A model generated the notes under the pieces. It was not told the DNA's origin. It was given only the letters and a program-made list of their open reading frames with translations, and ran no database searches. A stretch of DNA of 7,478 nucleotides, taken from assembly GCA_016287975.1 (NCBI GenBank), contig JAEEXV010000223.1, forward strand, positions 1-7,478, written 5' to 3'. Position numbers and translations under genes: made by a program. This DNA comes from Lentisphaeria bacterium (lineage in GTDB: Bacteria > Verrucomicrobiota > Lentisphaeria > Oligosphaerales > Oligosphaeraceae). Shown one piece after another: positions 5,645 through 7,478 of the stretch (the first letter of the stretch is position 1; each line of letters opens with the position of its first letter).

Positions 5645-5675
5645 GGCGGCCGCCGCATGGCGGAAGAGGCCGTCT
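5645..5675 (+). other. Hairpin-forming sequence after the nucleosidase gene
   Basis: The 104-bp gap before the glycosidase gene starts with nested inverted repeats. GGCGGCC (5645-5651) can pair with GGCCGTC (5668-5674) with one G-U pair, and CCGCC-GCAT-GGCGG (5650-5663) is an alternative local hairpin. No T-run follows, so termination is uncertain. The remaining 67 bp show no convincing promoter. Confidence 0.3.
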
Positions 5676-5741
5676 GAAAACGCCTATGGAGCGATGCCCC
5701 CATTCCCTGTGCCATCCGTTCTTCAACCCAGGCAACGACCA

Positions 5742-7067
5742 ATGGACATTCCCCTGAAACAACTCGGAAGGCTGAAACTGGATCCGCAGGCCGCGAAGCA
5801 CGGCGGCGGCTGGATGCTCGGCTGCGAAACCCTGGACCGCGACTTCGCGGAGTTCAGGAAATACAAGGACTACCTCCCGCCCCTCGGCATCCCCCTGATA
5901 CGCCTGCAGGCAGGCTGGGCAAAGACGGAAAAAACCAAGGGCGTCTATGATTTCTCCTGGCTGGACAGCATTGTCGACGACGCCATGGAACTGGGCCTGA
6001 GGTGCCTGCTGGAAACCGACTACGGCAACCCCATCTACAAGGGCGGCGGCGGCTGGGACCTGGCGGGCGGCTTCCCGACTTCCGACGAGGCGCTCGCCGC
6101 CTGGGACGCCTGGGTGGAGAACCTCGTCCTCCATTTCAGGGACAGAGTGGACGAGTGGGCCATGTGGAACGAACCCGACATCTCCAAGGAGAACTCCCTC
6201 GACGCCATCGTCGATTTCAACATCCGCACGGCGACCATTATCCGACGCCTGGCGCCGAACGCCAGGATCGCGGGCTTTTCCCTTGCGCGCTCCGACGCGA
6301 CCTTCTTCGGGCAATGCCTGGACAGGCTCAAGGAAAAAGGCGGGGACGGGCTTTTCGACTCCTACATCTACCACGGCTATCGGTACAATCCAGACGACGC
6401 CTCCGACATGGGGCTTCTCCTGAAGGCCGTCCTGGCGAAGCACGGCGTGCGCGGCGTGCTCCGCCAAGGCGAAAACGGCTGCCCCTCCGAGGAGACGCAG
6501 AAGTTCGCGCTCCGCGACTATCCATGGTCGGAACTGAGCCAGAGCAAGTGGGACCTGCGCCGATTCATCGGCGACTTCTGCACGGGCGTCCACACCTCCG
6601 TCTTCACGGCGTGCGACTTCAACCACATCGGACGACAGATCAACCGCAAGGGCCTGCTGATGGCGGACGAGAACCACAACGTGCTCCGCCCGAAGATGGT
6701 CTATGGCGCCATCCAGAACATGACCACCCTCTTCAACGACCTGCTCGCGCCCGCCGCGGGCGCGGCCGCCATCCGCTATGAAAAGAAGACGCAGCTCTTC
6801 TCCTTCCACCACCCCGACGGCAACCTGATCGTCTTCTGGGACCGTTCCGCCCCGCCGACCAACGAGACCGCCACGGGCAAGGCCGACCTCCTGCTACGCG
6901 GCTTTGCCATCCAGAAACCCGTCCTCATCGACGTCATCACGGGTGCCGTCTACGAGATCCCAACGGCCTCCATCCACACCTGCGGCCCCTTGACCGTCTT
7001 CGTGGACATCCCATGCGCCGACACGCCCTTCGTCCTCGCGGACCAAAACGTCTTCCCCTTGCTCTGA
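5742..7067 (+). CDS. Cytoplasmic glycoside hydrolase, clan GH-A TIM barrel (GH39/GH5-like)
   Basis: This gene encodes 441 residues from the ATG at 5742; an in-frame ATG at 5694 would add 16 Pro-rich residues with no support. No signal peptide is seen, so it probably acts in the cytoplasm on imported oligosaccharides. WAMWNEPDIS (139-148) is the clan GH-A acid/base motif, with E144 after Asn. VLRQGENGCPSEE (239-251) has E244 where the nucleophile at the end of strand 7 is expected, exactly 100 residues later, a normal spacing for the clan. PLIRLQAGWAKTEKTKGVYDF (51-71) matches the early barrel segment of GH39-like enzymes, where a conserved Trp precedes a G-x-Y/F-D/N-(F/W) turn. The last roughly 100 residues look like a beta-sandwich. 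I cannot assign the family number or substrate. It follows the nucleosidase on the same strand after 104 bp, with no good Shine-Dalgarno sequence; co-transcription is possible but the hairpin between them argues for caution. Confidence 0.82.
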   Translation: MDIPLKQLGRLKLDPQAAKHGGGWMLGCETLDRDFAEFRKYKDYLPPLGIPLIRLQAGWAKTEKTKGVYDFSWLDSIVDDAMELGLRCLLETDYGNPIYKGGGGWDLAGGFPTSDEALAAWDAWVENLVLHFRDRVDEWAMWNEPDISKENSLDAIVDFNIRTATIIRRLAPNARIAGFSLARSDATFFGQCLDRLKEKGGDGLFDSYIYHGYRYNPDDASDMGLLLKAVLAKHGVRGVLRQGENGCPSEETQKFALRDYPWSELSQSKWDLRRFIGDFCTGVHTSVFTACDFNHIGRQINRKGLLMADENHNVLRPKMVYGAIQNMTTLFNDLLAPAAGAAAIRYEKKTQLFSFHHPDGNLIVFWDRSAPPTNETATGKADLLLRGFAIQKPVLIDVITGAVYEIPTASIHTCGPLTVFVDIPCADTPFVLADQNVFPLL

Positions 7068-7112
7068 CCTCAGATGCAGGAGGTGGAAAACGGTGGAAGG
7101 CAGGGGGCATGA

Positions 7113-7141
7113 GGTACATCCTGATTTCTGGGCGCTATATT
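7113..7141 (+). promoter_or_regulatory. Candidate promoter for the last gene
   Basis: GGTACA (7113-7118, three of six matches) is followed after 17 bases by TATATT (7136-7141, five of six matches to TATAAT). Transcription would start near 7148, about 37 bases before the ATG at 7185. The -35 is poor, so the call rests on the -10, its spacing and its location. The 117-bp gap also holds a weak inverted repeat just after the glycosidase stop (ACCTC 7067-7071, GAGGT 7080-7084). Confidence 0.35.
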
Positions 7142-7172
7142 AAGCCCGTCGTTCATGAAGGCATCAAACTCT

Positions 7173-7178
7173 AAGGGA
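7173..7178 (+). promoter_or_regulatory. Shine-Dalgarno-like site before the last gene
   Basis: AAGGGA lies six bases before the ATG at 7185. It is the best ribosome-binding site among the starts in this window and decides the start: an in-frame ATG at 7155 would add ten residues ahead of the signal peptide and has no such site. Confidence 0.5.
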
Positions 7179-7184
7179 ACAACC

Positions 7185-7478
7185 ATGAAGCATTACTCTT
7201 TGGTGGCAAGTCTTCTCCTTTGCGCGTCGGCGCTGGCGTCGGCCTTCGAGGTGGATCTGGGGAAGGGGGGGGCGCCGTGGAAGCTCAACGACCTGAGCGC
7301 GGAGGTCGCGGGGGGCGCGCTGCGCCTGCGGGAGGTCGGCGAGCGGAAATACGGCACCGCGAAGATCCGCGTTCCCGTCAAGGGGGCGAGGTATCTGCAG
7401 ATCGTCGCGGGGGCCAGCGAGAATCCGCAGCACTACATGACGGTCGGCAACGTCTCCGCGCCAGGGATGCCCCGCGGC
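7185..7478 (+). CDS. Secreted protein of unknown function, 5' part (3' end outside window)
   Basis: The first 98 codons are present and open to the window edge. The N-terminus MKHYSLVASLLLCASALASA is a textbook signal peptide: Lys2, a hydrophobic core, and an Ala-Ser-Ala box, predicting cleavage before Phe21. The Cys13 is inside the core and does not make a lipobox. The mature part begins FEVDLGKGGAPWKL and contains LRLREVGERKYGTAKIRVPV, an alternating pattern that suggests a beta-sandwich; secreted carbohydrate-active proteins often begin this way, but no family can be named from this fragment. It has its own candidate promoter and ribosome-binding site, so it is probably a separate transcription unit from the upstream glycosidase gene. 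Confidence 0.8.
   Translation, partial: MKHYSLVASLLLCASALASAFEVDLGKGGAPWKLNDLSAEVAGGALRLREVGERKYGTAKIRVPVKGARYLQIVAGASENPQHYMTVGNVSAPGMPRG

Noticed and set aside
5669..5678. GCCGTCTGAA, identical to the core of the Neisseria DNA uptake sequence
   Set aside because: Single copy, and nothing else in the window suggests Neisseriaceae. A single 10-mer match is tolerable as chance, and it overlaps a hairpin that explains part of it.
5328..6812. Long minus-strand frame (494 codons) opposite the nucleosidase and glycosidase genes
   Set aside because: It spans two genes and their spacer on the opposite strand and shows no domain; the plus-strand genes carry clear catalytic motifs.

Overview
The window is GC-rich, densely coding bacterial DNA, most likely from the PVC group and probably Lentisphaerota (a Victivallis-like genome). 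The main reason is two pseudopilin-like proteins of the H-X9-DG type. One carries the N-terminal signature [20 protein letters not shown] that is greatly expanded in Lentisphaerae and Planctomycetes. Secreted or sugar-active proteins, and starts mostly lacking Shine-Dalgarno sequences, fit the same assignment. It is inferred from sequence features only; no database search was possible.

Layout, left to right. (1) Bases 1-530 (+) hold the 3' part of an H-X9-DG-type pseudopilin-like gene. It converges on (2) a large minus-strand gene, 3066 to 595, for an 823-residue secreted protein with a galactose-binding-like N-terminus and a TIM-barrel glycosidase-like C-terminal half. A GC hairpin lies between their 3' ends. 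(3) The 235-bp spacer 3067-3301 holds a 9-bp tandem repeat (six full copies) and a composite of three perfect hairpins, two of them inside identical 26-bp direct repeats. (4) A complete 248-residue pseudopilin gene runs 4048 to 3302 (-). (5) A 332-bp divergent control region, 4049-4380, has candidate promoters on both strands and an RNA-like structured leader. (6) On the + strand follow a hypoxanthine phosphoribosyltransferase gene (4381-4902) and an MTA/SAH-nucleosidase-like gene (4960-5637), a likely purine-salvage pair. (7) Then comes a cytoplasmic clan GH-A glycosidase (5742-7067). (8) A secreted protein of unknown function begins at 7185 and runs off the window.

How the parts may work together: the nucleosidase would free a purine base and the phosphoribosyltransferase would return it to the nucleotide pool. 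The glycosidase-like proteins, one exported and one cytoplasmic, and the secreted proteins point to a polysaccharide- or glycan-using lifestyle. No defence system, mobile element, tRNA, rRNA or CRISPR array is visible.

The most striking observation concerns the whole window. I found no CCGG tetranucleotide anywhere in 7,478 bp, in coding or spacer DNA, although GGCC, GCGC and CGCG are all common. Codons at Pro-Gly, Pro-Asp, Ala-Gly and Thr-Gly junctions use alternatives that avoid the site. This suggests that a CCGG-specific restriction or methylation system acts, or has acted, on this genome. The second most interesting signal is the possible three-way-junction leader RNA, with a competing hairpin and a four-codon upstream ORF, in front of the purine-salvage genes.
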